Source: Ruegeria_C sp041537925
GTDB taxonomy: Bacteria > Pseudomonadota > Alphaproteobacteria > Rhodobacterales > Rhodobacteraceae
Assembly: GCF_041537925.1 (NCBI RefSeq)
Contig: NZ_JBGOSH010000006.1
Location: forward strand, 62,001-126,000
DNA length: 64,000 bases
Direction of reading: 5' to 3'
Numbering within the stretch: the first letter of the stretch is position 1; every line of letters begins with the position of its first letter. The notes beneath the pieces were generated by a model. That model was not told the origin of the DNA and ran no database searches. It saw nothing but the letters and a program-made list of their open reading frames with translations. Positions 61,786 to 64,000 of this stretch are shown here, in pieces. Both the position numbers and the translations under genes were made by a program.

Positions 61786-64000
61786 CCCGCCTCGGCCTGT
61801 TTGAATATTTCGTTTTCTAACTCACGAACGGCCTGTTCGTAGTTTGATTTTCCACCAAACGCTTTCGCTATTTGGATGGGGGTGCCGATCTTGTCAAAGG
61901 GTTCGAGCTTCAGCACCCGGTTATCCTCAATCGTTTCAACACCACCATCCGCGTACTTGTCCAGTAGGGCCTCCAGAACAGCCTTTGCGGTATCGCTGTA
62001 CTTTGCGAAGTAATTCCGCTTCTTGACGTTGTTGGCGCGCTCTGCGCGCGTCAGAGGCGGTTGATCGAAGGCAACATGAAGGATCAGGTCAAGTTCGCTG
62101 ACATCCTTGCCCACTTCCTCCTCTAGATGATCCAGCAGCACACCGCGCTCGGCCAGTTCTTCTATGATTGCCCGCTTCTTGTCGGCTTCGTTCCAGCCCC
62201 GGATAAACTCATCCAGAGAACGGTATTCCTCGACAATCTGTTTCTTCGCAAAGTCTCGGTAAGCCTCTGTGACCAAATGGCCATCGGGTCCAATGTAGCT
62301 GATGCGTTCGTTTACGATTGTGGCGCTGACAGAGCCGAGCTTGTACTTGGATTGACCGCCAGTATCATCGCCACCTTCGAAGTCGTCATCATCGTCTTCG
62401 CCGCCACCGTCTGGACCATCGCCACCCCCACCGTCAGGTGTCCAGTCGTCGCCATCGATGATTACAACGGGATCACCATCAAATGCGGGATCACGAAACA
62501 ACTCAGTCGCCTTTTTGAAGTCCATGATGGTGAAGAACATCTTGTTGTGTTCCTCGTCGATCCGGGTGCCACGCCCAATGATCTGCTTGAACATCGTCAT
62601 AGAGGCAATCGATTTATCCAGCACGATCAGCTTGCAGGTTTTTGCATCAACGCCCGTCGAAAGCAGTTCGGAGGTGGTTACGATGACTGGGAACCTGCTT
62701 TCTGGGTCGATGAAAGGGTCTAACTGTTCCTTGCCCTCTTTGCTGTCGCCTGTAATCCGCGTGATGTATTTCGGGTTTTCGATAGCCCTCTGTCCCGCTG
62801 CGTTCACCAGCGCTACTCGCATTCTTTCAGCGTGATCGATGTCCTCGCAGAAAACGATAGTCTTGGCGAATGGGTCCGTCGCGTTGAGGAATTCTATCAC
62901 TCGATTGGCCACCAGCTTCGTCCGCTGGTTCAAAACAAGGATACGATCCATGTCTTTCTGGTTGTAGACGCGGTCTTCAATCTCTTGCCCTAGGTCATCG
63001 ACCATGCCCGGCTCGGGGCTCCAACCCTCCACGTCGCGGTCGATGTCGATGCGGATGACTTTGTAGGGTGCAAGAAACCCGTCTTCGATCCCTTGTTTTA
63101 GGCTGTAGGTGTAGACGGCATCCCCAAAATATCTGTTGGTGGATACATCGCCCGTCTCTTTGGGCGTTGCCGTCAGACCCAGATGGATCGCACTGGAGTA
63201 GTAGTCCAGTATTTCGCGCCATGCTGCGTCATCGGCTGCGCTGCCCCTGTGACACTCGTCTATGACCACGAGATCAAAGAAGTCGCGCGATACGGTCTTG
63301 AACGCCTTATCTGCCTCGTCTGGCCCTGTGAGCGCCTGATAGAGCCCCAGATGGACCTCGTAGGCGGGATCGATCTTGCGGTTCTTGATCTTGGTCATGA
63401 CGCTGCCAAATGGCTTGAAATCGTTGACCAGTGTCTGATCGACCAGAATGTTCCGGTCAGCCAGAAACAGAATGCGTTTGGCTTTCCCTGCTTTCCACAG
63501 ACGCCAGATAATCTGGAACGTGGTGTAGGTCTTGCCCGTACCGGTCGCCATAACGAGCAGAGCGCGGTCCGAGCCCTTGGAAATAGTTTCCACTGTCCGG
63601 TTGATGGCCTCGACCTGATAGTATCGAGGCTCTTTCCCGCTGCCATCAGAATAGTAGGGTTGCTCAACCAGCGATCCTTCATCGTCTGAGATGCCACGGT
63701 ATTTCTTATAACGAGCCCAAAGGAGGTCAGGATTGGGAAAGGCATAAAGCCCAACTTCGTCTTCGATCAACTCGGGCGGTACAGCCGTCTTGTTGTGCGT
63801 GGCGAAGGCATCACCGTTGGAACTGAATGCGCTGGGCACATCCAGTATTTCTGCATAGGACAGTGCCTGCTGCATCCCTTGGCTTACCATGTGCTTGTTA
63901 TCTTTGGCTTCAACGACCGCGAGCGGCAGGCCCTTGCGCCAAGACAGGACGTAATCCGCGAACTTCTTTTTCTTCTTGTTTCGCGCCGACATGTTGCCCC
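61782..64000 (-). CDS. hsdR: Type I restriction endonuclease subunit, 5' end outside window
   Basis: About 739 codons are visible. The frame stays open to the window edge; the ATG at 63992 is not the true start because relatives have a further N-terminal nuclease segment before the KKFADYVLSWRKGLPLAVVEAKD motif, which holds the PD-(D/E)xK nuclease Glu and Lys. Motor motifs follow: Walker A MATGTGKTYT, DECH box VIDECHRGS, and LTATPKETG, then helicase domain 2 (IIGRGTRIDEEH) and an acidic Gly/Asp-rich linker before the C-terminal HsdM-binding region. It cleaves unmodified DNA after ATP-driven translocation. Confidence 0.95.
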   Translation of the reverse strand, partial: GNMSARNKKKKKFADYVLSWRKGLPLAVVEAKDNKHMVSQGMQQALSYAEILDVPSAFSSNGDAFATHNKTAVPPELIEDEVGLYAFPNPDLLWARYKKYRGISDDEGSLVEQPYYSDGSGKEPRYYQVEAINRTVETISKGSDRALLVMATGTGKTYTTFQIIWRLWKAGKAKRILFLADRNILVDQTLVNDFKPFGSVMTKIKNRKIDPAYEVHLGLYQALTGPDEADKAFKTVSRDFFDLVVIDECHRGSAADDAAWREILDYYSSAIHLGLTATPKETGDVSTNRYFGDAVYTYSLKQGIEDGFLAPYKVIRIDIDRDVEGWSPEPGMVDDLGQEIEDRVYNQKDMDRILVLNQRTKLVANRVIEFLNATDPFAKTIVFCEDIDHAERMRVALVNAAGQRAIENPKYITRITGDSKEGKEQLDPFIDPESRFPVIVTTSELLSTGVDAKTCKLIVLDKSIASMTMFKQIIGRGTRIDEEHNKMFFTIMDFKKATELFRDPAFDGDPVVIIDGDDWTPDGGGGDGPDGGGEDDDDDFEGGDDTGGQSKYKLGSVSATIVNERISYIGPDGHLVTEAYRDFAKKQIVEEYRSLDEFIRGWNEADKKRAIIEELAERGVLLDHLEEEVGKDVSELDLILHVAFDQPPLTRAERANNVKKRNYFAKYSDTAKAVLEALLDKYADGGVETIEDNRVLKLEPFDKIGTPIQIAKAFGGKSNYEQAVRELENEIFKQAEAG

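Overview
The window looks like a chromosome or large-plasmid segment of an alphaproteobacterium of the Roseobacter group (Rhodobacterales). The protein family mix, GC-rich codon use, tightly overlapping operons (ATGA and TGATG junctions) and heterotetrameric sarcosine oxidase genes all fit. This placement is inference from gene content; no rRNA or tRNA gene was found to confirm it.

1-18.9 kb is a catabolic block. It holds a LysR regulator, a VanA-like Rieske oxygenase, a PhyH-type Fe(II)/2-oxoglutarate oxygenase, a complete soxBDAG operon and a Rid-family protein. A six-gene minus-strand operon follows: AspA/AstE-type deacylase, aldehyde dehydrogenase, second Rieske oxygenase, two related unknown proteins and an AllG-like (DUF1116) protein. 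Diverging from it is a HisC-like aminotransferase with a split ThDP decarboxylase. LysR and XRE-cupin regulators close the block. The set reads as a pathway for an N-methylated and possibly N-acylated, amino-acid-like compound: oxidative demethylation, deacylation, transamination, decarboxylation, aldehyde oxidation. The substrate is not evident.

18.9-21.1 kb is gene-poor, with a small lipoprotein and several short ORFs. 21.1-30.8 kb is a GntR-controlled sugar operon: xylose/ribose-type ABC importer, two-component GMC dehydrogenase, aldehyde dehydrogenase, enolase-superfamily dehydratase and a DgoK-like kinase. It suggests a phosphorylative sugar-acid route whose aldolase lies elsewhere. 31.4-34.9 kb is a phosphonate/phosphite-type importer (phnDCEE) with no C-P lyase genes beside it.

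34.9-58 kb is an accessory region littered with decayed insertion sequences (IS481-, IS3- and IS5-type). It carries a LamG/RTX secreted protein, a DUF1906 protein, a broken LysR gene and a fragment of an ornithine cyclodeaminase family gene. Between IS remnants lies an intact three-gene operon (43.5-56.0 kb) encoding giant proteins of about 1178, 958 and 2009 residues: an FN3-like modular protein, a phospholipase D superfamily protein with an altered first HKD motif, and a giant beta-rich protein. This is the strongest candidate for an undescribed system.

57.8-64 kb holds an unknown 262-residue protein and a type I restriction-modification operon (hsdR-hsdM-hsdS on the minus strand). hsdR runs off the right edge of the window.
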